Under the pieces are notes generated by a model. It worked only from the letters and a program-made list of their open reading frames with translations. It was not told where the DNA came from and ran no database searches. From Ruminococcus sp. UBA4240 (lineage in GTDB: Bacteria; Bacillota; Clostridia; Oscillospirales; Ruminococcaceae), in contig DGXE01000052.1 in NCBI GenBank assembly GCA_002395525.1, positions 1-34,681 of the forward strand: a stretch of 34,681 bases of DNA, read 5' to 3'. Made by a program: the position numbers and the translations under genes. Below are positions 22,692 through 31,348 of the stretch, piece after piece; position 1 is the stretch's first letter, and each line of letters begins with the position of its first letter.

Positions 22692-23855
22692 ATGCGTCCT
22701 ATGAAAAAAGAAACCAAAAAGAATATCATAAGAGTCATCATGTTTGTAGCCGCTGTGGTCATGATACTGGGATTTGTACTGCTTCCCATATTTGAGACCG
22801 TTTCCGCTGAGGAGAACGAGGGTTATGTGACCGTGGACAGCTTTGAGACAGGTGCCCTCTCTGCCGCCATAGACAAGGCGAAAAACGGTGTGGATCTCAA
22901 CAACATCACACGCATCAGCGTATCCGGGGGAAGTCTCAGTGAGGCTGACTACGCCGCCATATGCGGATACCCGAATATCGAATATTTAGAGCTTGCAGGG
23001 GCGCAGACCGAGAAGGGCGAGATACCTGCAAACGCCCTTGCCAGCAGAAACAAGCTCTCTTATGTGAGCCTGCCTTCAAATACCGTTACCATAGGCGACA
23101 ATGCCTTTTCAGGCAACAGAGCTCTCCTTAAGGTGTCCATGCCCGCATCCGTGCGCAATATCGGAAACAGCGCATTTGAGGGCTGTGAGCTGGTGGAGGG
23201 CTTTGATGTTCCCGCCGAGCTTGAGACCATAGGAGCAAACGCCTTTGCAGACTGCAAGGCTCTTGCTGCCTTTTCTCTCCCGGAGAAGATAACCGCCGTA
23301 CCCGAGGGCTGCTTCAACAAAGCATCCCTCACACAGATGCACATAGGTCCACAGGTGGTATCCATCGGCGCAAATGCCTTTGCGGACTGCCATGACCTTG
23401 AAAACGTATTCTATTACGGAGACACCGCTCCTCAGATAGCAGAGGGCGCATTCCAGAATGTCCATGTGACCATACACACCTATGAAGGCGGCACGGGCTT
23501 TGATGCCCTTGAAAACAACTTCATAAGCGTGGCCTATGACCTGGATCCCGAAAGCACCTATCAGCCGCCGAAGGCCGCTGCTGACAGCGCCCCTGCCCAG
23601 ACAGAGGCACAGACATCAGAAGTCCCTGCCACAGAGGGACCTGCCTCGGAGGAGACCTCCCTACAGAGCGAGGGCTCCGCATCGGAAGGCTCTGCACAGG
23701 TGGTAACAGCCGCCCAGACCCAGGTGACGGGATCAGCACACGAAAAGACAGCCCAGAGCAGCGGCTTTTCCACTCTGTCCGTTGTCATAATTGCAGTTCT
23801 TGCACTTGCTGTGGGTGTATTTGCCGCCCTTTTCTTCAGCAGCAGGAAGAAATGA
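22692..23855 (+). CDS. BspA-like leucine-rich-repeat surface protein
   Basis: The 387-residue product has an N-terminal basic-hydrophobic signal (residues ~13-40, ending VSA). Treponema/BspA-type leucine-rich repeats follow (about 95-260), seen in repeated units such as VTIGDNAFSGNRALLKVSMP, IGNSAFEGCELVEGFDVP, IGANAFADCKALAAFSLP and IGANAFADCHDLENVFYYG. A Ser/Thr/Ala/Glu-rich linker (~290-355) leads to a C-terminal membrane span and a SRKK tail. There is no sortase box, so it is likely anchored by the C-terminal helix with the repeats outside. Such repeats mediate binding to host or other surface proteins. It starts at the ATG at 22692 behind GGGAG and precedes the moxR operon by 31 bases. 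Confidence 0.85.
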   Translation: MRPMKKETKKNIIRVIMFVAAVVMILGFVLLPIFETVSAEENEGYVTVDSFETGALSAAIDKAKNGVDLNNITRISVSGGSLSEADYAAICGYPNIEYLELAGAQTEKGEIPANALASRNKLSYVSLPSNTVTIGDNAFSGNRALLKVSMPASVRNIGNSAFEGCELVEGFDVPAELETIGANAFADCKALAAFSLPEKITAVPEGCFNKASLTQMHIGPQVVSIGANAFADCHDLENVFYYGDTAPQIAEGAFQNVHVTIHTYEGGTGFDALENNFISVAYDLDPESTYQPPKAAADSAPAQTEAQTSEVPATEGPASEETSLQSEGSASEGSAQVVTAAQTQVTGSAHEKTAQSSGFSTLSVVIIAVLALAVGVFAALFFSSRKK

Positions 23856-23886
23856 GTTTTTACAAAAAAAGCATTGGAGAATTGAT

Positions 23887-24831
23887 ATGGAAAGACCTGC
23901 AAACAGAAACGAAAGCCTCGCCGCACTCACAGACAATATAGAAAAGGTCATAGTAGGCAAGAGAAAAGCCATTGAGCTGGTGCTTACCACTATGCTCACA
24001 GGGGGTCACGTACTCATAGAGGATGTACCCGGTGTGGGAAAAACTCAGCTTGTGTCCGCCCTGGCAAGAAGCGTGGGAGGGCAGTTCGGCCGCATACAGA
24101 TGACCCCCGATGTCATGCCCACGGATATAACAGGCTTTACCCTTATAAATCAGGGGGATCATTCCAGAGAGTTCCGCAGGGGTGCGGCATTCTGCAATTT
24201 TCTCCTTGCGGATGAGATAAACCGTGCCAGCCCCAAATCCCAATCTGCTCTGCTGGAGATAATGGAGGAGGGTCAGGTCAGCATCGACGGTGAGACCTAC
24301 GAGCTGCCCCGCCCCTTTATGGTGCTTGCCACCCAGAACCCTGTGGAGACCTACGGCACATACCACCTGCCCGAGGCGCAGATGGACAGATTTCTCATGC
24401 GCATATCCATGGGCTACCCCGAAAACAAGGACGAGATAGCCATACTTGAACACAACGAACAGCGCCAGAATGCAAAGTCCCTTTCCCCCGTGATATCATG
24501 CGAGGACATTATCGCCCTTTCCGAGAAATGCAGCAGCGTGCGCTGCTCCGAGGAGCTTAAAAACTACATAGTAGCCCTTGTGAACGAAACACGCAATACG
24601 GACATAATAAAGCTGGGTGTATCACCGAGAGGCTCCATTGCCCTGTACAAGGCTTCCAAGGCCTATGCCATGATAAGCGGGCGGGGCTATGTCATCCCGG
24701 ATGATGTCAAGTTTCTTGCGCCCTATGTGCTGTCACACAGGATCATACTCACACCCAAGGGACGCTCCTCCTGCGGCTCACAGGAGGGGGCAATAAACCG
24801 CATCCTTGAAACAGTCAGGGTGCCTGTGTGA
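23887..24831 (+). CDS. MoxR-family AAA+ ATPase
   Basis: The 314-residue protein has Walker A DVPGVGKTQ (46-54), FGRIQMTPDVMPTDITGF, Walker B LLADEINRASPKSQSALLEIMEE, sensor 1 LATQNPVETYGTY and the MoxR-typical PEAQMDRFLMRI. MoxR ATPases act as chaperone-like machines, usually encoded with a DUF58 protein and a transglutaminase-like membrane protein, exactly the order here. The start is the ATG at 23887 with GGAGAATTG upstream; the frame is open upstream only within the leucine-rich-repeat gene's end. The client process is unknown; relatives function in envelope stress or metal-cofactor insertion. Confidence 0.93.
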   Translation: MERPANRNESLAALTDNIEKVIVGKRKAIELVLTTMLTGGHVLIEDVPGVGKTQLVSALARSVGGQFGRIQMTPDVMPTDITGFTLINQGDHSREFRRGAAFCNFLLADEINRASPKSQSALLEIMEEGQVSIDGETYELPRPFMVLATQNPVETYGTYHLPEAQMDRFLMRISMGYPENKDEIAILEHNEQRQNAKSLSPVISCEDIIALSEKCSSVRCSEELKNYIVALVNETRNTDIIKLGVSPRGSIALYKASKAYAMISGRGYVIPDDVKFLAPYVLSHRIILTPKGRSSCGSQEGAINRILETVRVPV

Positions 24832-24856
24832 TCACGGCACCCCATCACTGACAGAT

Positions 24857-26074
24857 ATGAACAGAAAAAGAAATATTGCCGCAGGGCTTTTCAACTACAT
24901 TGTTTCCGTTGCGCTGGTGACGGTCTTCGCACTGTACATGGACGGCAGTATCGGCTGGTTCCTGCTGGCTGCCTTTCTCTTTGCGCCCATAATATCCCTC
25001 CTGCTGACACTGTGCTTTGTAAGGCGGGTATATGTGACCGCCCAGGCTGATGCAGGCACTGTGGGCAAGGGCGACACCATAGAGGTGGCAGTCACTGTGG
25101 GAAATGCCATGTTCCTCCCCTCCCCCCCTGTGTCCGTGAAGCTGAGGAAGAATGTCCACGCCGTGTGTGAAAAGTCATCCTATGATGTGTCGGTCATGCC
25201 CCTTTCCGAGGAGAGCTTCATAGCCTCCTACACCGCACAGATTTGCGGTCCCTGCGTGCTCGGGGTGGAGGATATACGGGTGACGGACTATTTCGGCATC
25301 TTCTCCTTCAAGCCTAAAAATGCGGATGTAAACACCATGAGCACCACAGCGGACATTATCCCCGACATCACACAGGTGTCCTTCAACAACGCCCTTTACA
25401 GGCAGGCCTCCGAGCTTACCGCCTTTGCGGACGACAGCGAGGACACCATAGCTGACAGCAGCACCATGTTTGGCGGCTTTCCGGGCTACGATCACAGGGA
25501 ATATGTGCCCGGAGACCCCTTAAAGCGCATAAACTGGAAGCTGTCCGCAAAGCGGAATATGCTGCTGGTGCGAAAGGACGACGAAAAGAGTGCCTCCTCC
25601 GTGTCGGTGGTCATAGATCCTGTGTTTGACCCTGACAAGGCGAAGATACAGTATTTCCACAACTCCAAGAACCTTATGGGGAATACAAGGGAGGAGCTCT
25701 TTGCCCTTGCCTGCCAGTGGGCTGTGGAGACCGCTCTGGGACTTATAAGAAACTTCATCACCGAAAACTACACCGTGACCCTTACCTGCTACAGAGATAC
25801 GGGCTTTGAAGTGGTAAACATCGTGGATGAGAACGATATTGCCATGGTGCAGACCTATCTTGCATCCTACAAGTACACCTCATCGGATGTGCCCCGCATC
25901 CCTTCTGATGAATTAGTGGAGCAGAAGGGCAGTGTGGCAGTGTACTGCACCCCCTATCTTGACGAAGGGCTGCAGGCTGTGATAGATGCCTCATCCGGTA
26001 CGGGGAAGGACACACTTGTGGCGGCTGCGGTAAGTGTACCCGGCCTTGACAAGGGAGAGGAGGCTGTGATTTGA
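24857..26074 (+). CDS. DUF58 domain membrane protein
   Basis: The protein of 405 residues has two adjacent membrane spans at the N-terminus (about 8-55). A beta-rich segment follows, then the DUF58 signature GYDHREYVPGDPLKRINWKLSAKRNMLLVR near residues 210-240, and a VWA-like C-terminal half beginning VSVVIDPVFD. DUF58 proteins accompany MoxR ATPases and transglutaminase-like proteins. The start at 24857 (MNRKRN) has no strong Shine-Dalgarno; translation is probably coupled to moxR, whose stop is 26 bases upstream. Its stop overlaps the TTG start of the next gene. Function of the family is not established. Confidence 0.88.
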   Translation: MNRKRNIAAGLFNYIVSVALVTVFALYMDGSIGWFLLAAFLFAPIISLLLTLCFVRRVYVTAQADAGTVGKGDTIEVAVTVGNAMFLPSPPVSVKLRKNVHAVCEKSSYDVSVMPLSEESFIASYTAQICGPCVLGVEDIRVTDYFGIFSFKPKNADVNTMSTTADIIPDITQVSFNNALYRQASELTAFADDSEDTIADSSTMFGGFPGYDHREYVPGDPLKRINWKLSAKRNMLLVRKDDEKSASSVSVVIDPVFDPDKAKIQYFHNSKNLMGNTREELFALACQWAVETALGLIRNFITENYTVTLTCYRDTGFEVVNIVDENDIAMVQTYLASYKYTSSDVPRIPSDELVEQKGSVAVYCTPYLDEGLQAVIDASSGTGKDTLVAAAVSVPGLDKGEEAVI

Positions 26075-28350
26075 ACGAAAAGACAAATACCCTCCTTGCA
26101 AAGGCAAAGGGGCTGGCACTGCCCTTTCTGCTGGCTGTATCCCTTTCCCTTGCTACGTACGGTGTCTACGGTGATTACCTTTTCAGCATATGGACTGTAG
26201 GCGTACTCATCGTCACGGCTGTGACCTTCGGGCTGTGCCTGTTCACGGAAAAGCACCACCTCATAGGCGGTGTGCTTTTCTGGGTTATCATACATATATG
26301 CTTTATGGTATTCTTCCGCCTTACCTTCGGCAACGACTGGGGTGAGACCTTCCAGAGATGGCTGCTCACCGCATCTGAAGACATAGAGACCAATGACCGC
26401 TATCTTGCAGCCCTGCTCATAAGCTTCGTGCCCTTCTACGGAGCTGTGGTGTACTATTTCAGCGAAGTGCTGTACCGCATGATGTTTCTCACCCTGCTGT
26501 CCATAGTGCCCTTTGCACTGTATGTAAAGACACTGACCTCAGCGGATAATTTCTTCATTGCAGTCATAGCTTTGCTGAACGTGCTTTTGTTCTTAGCCCA
26601 TGTCCGCAGGGAGCGCGGAAAGGTGAACGCTTTCATAGGCAGCCCAGCGCAGACCCTTTCAGCCGCCGTGTTCACCGTTGCCCTGCTCATAGTGTCAGCG
26701 GGAGTGCCCAAGCAGTCCGAGGCTATCTTTTATGACAGATTTGAAGAGCTGTTCATGGACTCAAACTTCACCGCCAGCCTGAATGCGGATTATACCAACT
26801 TCTCCGATTTTTCCGGAGGACCCGACCTGTTCCGCAACTTTGCCAACCGCCGCCTGTATACCCTCAATGCGTCAACTGTCCCCTACTTCAAGAGACAGAC
26901 CTTTGACATATACGACTACGGGGAAAACACATGGACAAACGCAGACGGCTGGGGAGCAGAGCCCTACTACACCCCGGAGGAATTTACCGAGCACCGCACA
27001 TACACAAACCTTGCCATGCTGCAAAGCGCCATAAAACGAGGAGAGGAGCTCTCCCCCGGCTTTGCCTCAAAATACGGGCTCACATCTCTTGCAGAATACG
27101 AGTCTCTGCCTGATTCCACCAATACTGTCATAGTTTCCTCGGAAAACTTCGGCGCCATGTACTACCTCTCCCCCGCCCGTGTGGTGAATGTGAGGAACTA
27201 CCTTCCCGGAGAGACACCATCGGTGACAAGGACTGGTGTATACAGACTGAGCGCTCCCCATCCCAATGACTTCGCCTATGCCATTGAGTATTACGACGAG
27301 TTCTTTTCCCGCCGCTACTTTTTGTCCCTGGGTGGGGCATCCATGACTGATGAGCAGAGCGGGGAAATGCTCGAAGAGCTTTTGTCCCTGCTGACAGACA
27401 CCGGGGACGAGGGTGACAGCGTCCACATCAGATGTGTTTCCGCCTATTTAGCCGAAATGCAGGAGGCAGAGGAATACGAGCAGGCTGTATCCCCCTACAC
27501 AGAGGAAATTCCCGACAGTGTGAGGGAGCTTGCACTGGAGATAACCGCCGGGGACACCTACGACTGGGAGAAGGCAAACTCCCTTTCAAACTATTTTTTG
27601 CTCAACGGCTACCGCTACGACCTTGAATACATCGCCCCGGATGATTCCGTGGAATATTTCCTGTTCACCTCAAAAAGAGGCAGCTGCACCCACTATGCCA
27701 CGGCATTTGTGCTTATGGCAAGGGCAGCAGGCTTAAATGCCCGCTATGACATAGGCTATACCACGGATCTGTCCTCACGGGAGAACACCTTCATCATCAA
27801 GGACTCAAACTCTCACGCATTCCCGGAGGTGTACATACAGAACATGGGTTGGGTCGTATTTGAGCCCACAGTCCCCTCGGAGTACGCCATGACAGAGACT
27901 GCCGACAATACAGGGGGAGGCCTTAACCTCACTATGGACACATCCCTTGTGTCCGTGGTGCTGACGGTGGTGGGCATATTCTTTGCGGGGACACTTGCGG
28001 TGGTTCTGCTCATGCCCCTTATCACAGGCAGATACAGGGAATACAAGCTACGCAGGATGGATCCTGCACAGGGTATACGCAGCGCCTATGCCCTTATACA
28101 GGACAGCAGCACAAAGGTGGTCAGAAAGCCGGGGGTAAAGACACCCTTTGAACTTACCTCCTCACTTTCGGAAATAACGGGAGAGGACGAAACGCCCCTT
28201 GCCTACACCCTGGAGGATGTGGTTTACGGAGAACAAGCCGCCACGGAGGAAAGCCGTGACCGCTTCGTGGACAAATACATCGCAATCAGAAAGGCCATAG
28301 GTCAGTTTGTGCGCAGAAGAGCCCGTGAAGAGCGGAAGAAATACAGATAG
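26071..28350 (+). CDS. Transglutaminase-like membrane protein (TgpA-type)
   Basis: The 759-residue protein starts at a TTG that overlaps the DUF58 stop (TTGA), with GAGAGGAGG seven bases upstream. It has a cluster of N-terminal membrane spans (to ~residue 215), an extracytoplasmic region, a transglutaminase-like core, one further span (~625-655) and a cytoplasmic tail. Catalytic residues are in place: C539 in RGSCTHYATAF, H582 in SNSHAFPEVYI and the acidic residue of WVVFEPT. It completes the MoxR-DUF58-transglutaminase trio. Members may act as peptidases or crosslinkers at the envelope; the substrate is not known. The tail is very charged and ends RRRAREERKKYR. Confidence 0.9.
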   Translation: MNEKTNTLLAKAKGLALPFLLAVSLSLATYGVYGDYLFSIWTVGVLIVTAVTFGLCLFTEKHHLIGGVLFWVIIHICFMVFFRLTFGNDWGETFQRWLLTASEDIETNDRYLAALLISFVPFYGAVVYYFSEVLYRMMFLTLLSIVPFALYVKTLTSADNFFIAVIALLNVLLFLAHVRRERGKVNAFIGSPAQTLSAAVFTVALLIVSAGVPKQSEAIFYDRFEELFMDSNFTASLNADYTNFSDFSGGPDLFRNFANRRLYTLNASTVPYFKRQTFDIYDYGENTWTNADGWGAEPYYTPEEFTEHRTYTNLAMLQSAIKRGEELSPGFASKYGLTSLAEYESLPDSTNTVIVSSENFGAMYYLSPARVVNVRNYLPGETPSVTRTGVYRLSAPHPNDFAYAIEYYDEFFSRRYFLSLGGASMTDEQSGEMLEELLSLLTDTGDEGDSVHIRCVSAYLAEMQEAEEYEQAVSPYTEEIPDSVRELALEITAGDTYDWEKANSLSNYFLLNGYRYDLEYIAPDDSVEYFLFTSKRGSCTHYATAFVLMARAAGLNARYDIGYTTDLSSRENTFIIKDSNSHAFPEVYIQNMGWVVFEPTVPSEYAMTETADNTGGGLNLTMDTSLVSVVLTVVGIFFAGTLAVVLLMPLITGRYREYKLRRMDPAQGIRSAYALIQDSSTKVVRKPGVKTPFELTSSLSEITGEDETPLAYTLEDVVYGEQAATEESRDRFVDKYIAIRKAIGQFVRRRAREERKKYR

Positions 28351-28359
28351 GAGGTCACT

Positions 28360-29145
28360 ATGGGAAGCATACAACATATAGCGGTCATAACAGGGGCTTC
28401 GTCCGGGATAGGGGCGGAGTTTGCAAGGCAGCTTGCCGCAAGGGGCTGTTATGTGCTGCTCTGCGGGAGGAATGAGGAAAGGCTCAGAGCCCTCAGAAAA
28501 GAGATAGGCGCAGATAAATGCGATTATTTCACAGCAGACATATCCGACACAAGGTCATGCATTGACCTGTACGCCGCTGTGAGGGAATATCACCCTGATA
28601 TACTTATCAACAATGCAGGCTTCGGGGTGTACGGAGATTTCACCGAAAGCTCCCTGACAAAAGAGCTGTCAATGATTGATGTGAACATCAAGGCCATGCA
28701 CCTGCTGTTCAAGCTGTTTTTGAAGGACTTTGAAAAGCAGGGGCGGGGCTATATCCTGAATACAGGCTCCATAGCGGGATTCCTGCCGGGGCCCCATATG
28801 TCCTCCTACTATTCCTCAAAGGCGTATGTGGTGCGGCAGACTGTGGCAGTACACACCGAGCTTGCCATGCGAAAAAGCCCCGTACACGTATCGGTGCTGT
28901 GCCCCGGACCTGTCACCACTGACTTCAACCGCAATGCGGGCATATCAAGCATCTTCAAGGGGATAAGCCCCGAAGAGTGTGTATCCTACACCCTCAGACA
29001 GATGAAACGTGCTCCCCTGTTCATTATCCCCACCCTGTACTGCAAAGCCATAGCCGCAGGATCACACCTTGCACCCCAGCGCCTTTCCTCCTTTGCGGCA
29101 TACCTTATGCAGAAGGGAAAGAAACGAATAGCGGATGATGCATAG
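28360..29145 (+). CDS. SDR family NAD(P)-dependent oxidoreductase
   Basis: The 261-residue protein is a classical short-chain dehydrogenase: cofactor loop TGASSGIG (12-19), DILINNAGFG, catalytic Ser in NTGSIAGF and the YxxxK element in YYSSKAYVV. The arginine after strand 2 (CGRNEERL) suggests NADP(H). The C-terminal part (APLFIIPTLYCKAIAAGSHLAPQ) matches the DltE/YqjQ-like branch acting on lipid-like substrates, but the substrate cannot be named. GGAGG precedes the ATG, nine bases after the transglutaminase stop, so it is probably co-transcribed with that operon. Confidence 0.88.
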   Translation: MGSIQHIAVITGASSGIGAEFARQLAARGCYVLLCGRNEERLRALRKEIGADKCDYFTADISDTRSCIDLYAAVREYHPDILINNAGFGVYGDFTESSLTKELSMIDVNIKAMHLLFKLFLKDFEKQGRGYILNTGSIAGFLPGPHMSSYYSSKAYVVRQTVAVHTELAMRKSPVHVSVLCPGPVTTDFNRNAGISSIFKGISPEECVSYTLRQMKRAPLFIIPTLYCKAIAAGSHLAPQRLSSFAAYLMQKGKKRIADDA

Positions 29146-29207
29146 CATAGCTTAGCTTAGGCAAGCGCAGCGTTCAAAAAGGAAACACAGCTGCCAAAAC
29201 CCCCGTA

Positions 29208-29243
29208 AGAACGGTTCATTATTCATTCTACATTACATTAATA
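29208..29243 (+). repeat. Fragment of a dispersed AT-rich repeat before trpB2
   Basis: AGAACGGTTCATT (29208-29220) is the exact inverse of 10767-10779 and is followed by ATTCATTCTACATTACATT, close to the arms at 11429-11504. It lies in the 113-base gap between the SDR and TrpB2 genes. No promoter pair or T-box is seen in the gap. Confidence 0.4.
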
Positions 29244-29258
29244 AGTGAGGAGATTGAA

Positions 29259-30632
29259 ATGTCAACAGAAAAGATACCCTACAAGATCTTTCTAAGTGAG
29301 GAGGAGCTGCCCCGCCGGTGGTACAACGTCCGTGCGGATATGAAGAAAAAGCCCGCTCCCCTGCTGGACCCTGCCACGGGCAAGCCCTGCACTCCCGAAC
29401 AGCTCTCCGCTGTGTTCTGCGATGAGCTGGTAAAGCAGGAGCTCAACGAAACAGACCCCTATATCGACATCCCGGAGCCTATAATCGACTTCTACAGGAT
29501 GTTCCGCCCCTCCCCTCTCATAAGGGCATACTGCCTTGAAAAGAAGCTGGACACCCCCGCAAAGATTTATTACAAGTTTGAGGGGAACAACACCAGCGGC
29601 AGCCATAAGCTCAATTCTGCCATTGCACAGGCCTACTATGCCAAGGCACAGGGTCTGAAGGGGGTTACCACCGAAACGGGCGCAGGACAGTGGGGCACTG
29701 CCCTTTCCATGGCGTGCTCCTACTTTGAGCTTGACTGCAGGGTGTACATGGTGAAGGTCTCCTATGAGCAGAAGCCCTTCCGCCGAGAGGTCATGCGCAC
29801 ATACGGGGCAAAGGTCACACCCTCCCCCTCCGATACAACAGATGTAGGCCGCAGGATACTTGCGGAATTCCCCGGCACCAACGGCAGCCTTGGCTGTGCC
29901 ATCTCCGAGGCAGTGGAGGCGGCTGTTTCAACACCCGGGTATCGCTATGTACTGGGCAGTGTGCTCTCACAGGTGCTGCTCCACCAGTCCGTTATAGGTC
30001 TTGAAGCAAAAGCCGCCCTTGACAAGTACGGGGTAAAGCCCGATATAATCATCGGCTGCGCCGGAGGCGGCTCCAACCTTGGCGGGCTTATCTCACCCTT
30101 TATGGGAGAAAAGCTGCGTGGTGAGGCTGATTACCGCTTTATTGCAGTAGAGCCCGCATCCTGCCCTTCTCTCACAAGGGGAAAGTACGCCTACGACTTC
30201 TGCGACACGGGCAAGGTATGCCCTCTGCAGAAGATGTACACTCTGGGCAGCGGTTTCATGCCCTCACCCAATCATGCAGGGGGACTGAGGTATCACGGCA
30301 TGAGCTCCATACTCTCCGAGCTGTACGACCAGGGGCTCATGGAGGCACGCAGCGTGGAGCAGACAAGCGTGTTTGAAGCTGCCGAGCAGTTTGCAAGGGT
30401 GGAGGGCATACTCCCCGCACCCGAAAGCAGCCACGCCATAAGGGCGGCAATTGACGAGGCTCTGAAATGCAAGGAGACAGGAGAGGAGAAGACCATACTC
30501 TTCGGCCTTACAGGCACGGGCTACTTTGATATGTACGCATACGAGGCATACAACAACGGCACCATGACGGACTACATCCCCACAGATGAGGAGATAGCCG
30601 CATCTCTGGCAAAGCTGCCGCATATCGGATGA
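29259..30632 (+). CDS. TrpB2-type tryptophan synthase beta chain
   Basis: The 457-residue, PLP-dependent enzyme has the Schiff-base lysine K117 in SGSHKLNSA, the catalytic glutamate E139 in TETGAGQWG, and the phosphate-binding GCAGGGSN (266-273). The extended N-terminus (residues 1-80), its length and the motif RPSPLIRA place it in the TrpB2 branch and not in the shorter TrpB1 branch that forms the alpha2beta2 complex. TrpB2 proteins turn indole and serine into tryptophan and probably work without TrpA, salvaging indole; some may use other substrates. No other trp gene is next to it and no T-box is evident upstream. GAGGAG precedes the ATG. It is the last recognisable core gene before the noncoding block and the conjugative element. 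Confidence 0.93.
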   Translation: MSTEKIPYKIFLSEEELPRRWYNVRADMKKKPAPLLDPATGKPCTPEQLSAVFCDELVKQELNETDPYIDIPEPIIDFYRMFRPSPLIRAYCLEKKLDTPAKIYYKFEGNNTSGSHKLNSAIAQAYYAKAQGLKGVTTETGAGQWGTALSMACSYFELDCRVYMVKVSYEQKPFRREVMRTYGAKVTPSPSDTTDVGRRILAEFPGTNGSLGCAISEAVEAAVSTPGYRYVLGSVLSQVLLHQSVIGLEAKAALDKYGVKPDIIIGCAGGGSNLGGLISPFMGEKLRGEADYRFIAVEPASCPSLTRGKYAYDFCDTGKVCPLQKMYTLGSGFMPSPNHAGGLRYHGMSSILSELYDQGLMEARSVEQTSVFEAAEQFARVEGILPAPESSHAIRAAIDEALKCKETGEEKTILFGLTGTGYFDMYAYEAYNNGTMTDYIPTDEEIAASLAKLPHIG

Positions 30633-30689
30633 AAGCTTATGCAAGACGAGAAGACGTATAAAGAACATAAACCGTCCTCCTGGCTTCCA

Positions 30690-31100
30690 ATCGGGTGACG
30701 TTAAACTAATCACAACCTTTCTGTGACGGCAGTACTCACAGTGATCTGCGTATCAGATATGATGATGCGATGCTCCAGTCAGGCGCAAGCTAAAAGGAGA
30801 CTGGTAACTTGTGCGTTCAATTGCGAATGTACTGACCCTGCAAAGCAGGCGACTTCTCGGATGCAAGAAGGGAATCCGATGACCCAACAAAAGTTGGTGA
30901 CGATGTGGAACAGACACATTGGCAAAGCGGAAAGCAGTGCTGCATCTTCAAACGCTTGACGGTCAGGACAGACTGATACTTTTACAGTTTCGCCGCTCCG
31001 CTGTATGGGGCGGCTTTACTAATGCCCTGCCAGGCGGGAGTGTCATACTTGCTCCGTCAGGAGCATTATCTTCCCGGTAGGCACAGACGTGACCGAACAG
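30690..31100 (+). ncRNA. Hairpin-rich noncoding block: candidate structured RNA or truncated group II intron domain
   Basis: The stretch has no credible protein gene but a series of local stems on the plus strand: 30721-30740 (CTGTGA/TCACAG), 30744-30758, 30775-30804 (CCAGTC/GACTGG), 30837-30849 (CCTGC/GCAGG), 30858-30878 (CGGAT/ATCCG), 30884-30897 (CCAAC/GTTGG), 30903-30919 (ATGTG/CACAT), 30992-31014 (eight pairs) and 31050-31065 (TGCTCC/GGAGCA). Loops are purine-rich, as in folded RNAs. It ends at a strong terminator. Segments such as GGAACAGA and AAAGCGGAAAGC recall domain I of group II introns, but no reverse transcriptase, domain V or clear 3' end follows. A large ornate RNA class is the other option. 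The strand is inferred from loop composition. I cannot assign a family. Confidence 0.4.
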
Positions 31101-31102
31101 CG

Positions 31103-31137
31103 AAAACCCGCCTGTACGCTTTGTACAGACGGGTTTT
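31103..31137. terminator. Bidirectional terminator between the structured block and the tRNA-Leu fragment
   Basis: AAAACCCG (31103-31110) and CTGTAC (31112-31117) pair with GTACAG (31123-31128) and CGGGTTTT (31130-31137), leaving a single C/A mismatch and a five-base loop. Both strands end the stem in TTTT. It would stop rightward transcription of the structured block and leftward transcription of the original tRNA gene. Confidence 0.85.
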
Positions 31138-31152
31138 ACTTGTTTTTATAGC

Positions 31153-31207
31153 TGGTGCCGCTGACCGGACTTGAACCGGTACGGATTTTACTCCGAGGGA
31201 TTTTAAG
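31153..31207 (-). tRNA. 3' fragment of tRNA-Leu (anticodon loop to CCA), attachment-site remnant
   Basis: Read on the minus strand this is the 3' part of a leucine tRNA: CTTAAAA, which would be the anticodon loop with anticodon TAA; a long variable arm with CGGA/TCCG; the T-arm ACCGG TTCAAGT CCGGT; the acceptor strand CAGCGGC; discriminator A; and an encoded CCA (31153-31155). Upstream of the anticodon loop the pairing partner, D-arm and 5' acceptor strand are absent; the sequence turns AT-rich and unrelated. A tRNA cut at the anticodon loop is the usual footprint of tyrosine-recombinase integration, so this is taken as the displaced chromosomal 3' end at the left att site of the adjacent element. 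Confidence 0.8.
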
Positions 31208-31226
31208 TTTTAATAATTCTGTTCCG

Positions 31227-31258
31227 TTTTAGTCCGTTAGAGTCCCTTTTAGTCCGTT
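31227..31258. repeat. Ten-base-phased AGTCC repeats near the element end
   Basis: TTTTAGTCCGTT occurs at 31227-31238 and 31247-31258, and AGTCC starts at 31231, 31241 and 31251, exactly one helical turn apart. They lie just inside the element, 20-50 bases from the tRNA fragment, where recombinase or excisionase arm sites are expected. Confidence 0.5.
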
Positions 31259-31348
31259 TTTTTCCCGAAATTACGAGCTTTCAGAGTGTTCGGAATCGAG
31301 ATTTCCCGAATTTGCGCGATTTCTGAAAAGCGGAAAAAAGACGGTTTT

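Noticed and set aside
29146..29258. T-box or tryptophan riboregulator before trpB2
   Set aside because: The gap is only 113 bases and lacks the T-box TGGNACCGCG core, a specifier stem and a terminator.
30723..30959. Open frame of 78 residues in the gap after trpB2
   Set aside because: No ribosome site, cysteine- and methionine-scattered unnatural composition, and it lies across at least six local hairpins; it reads as a by-product of the structured block.
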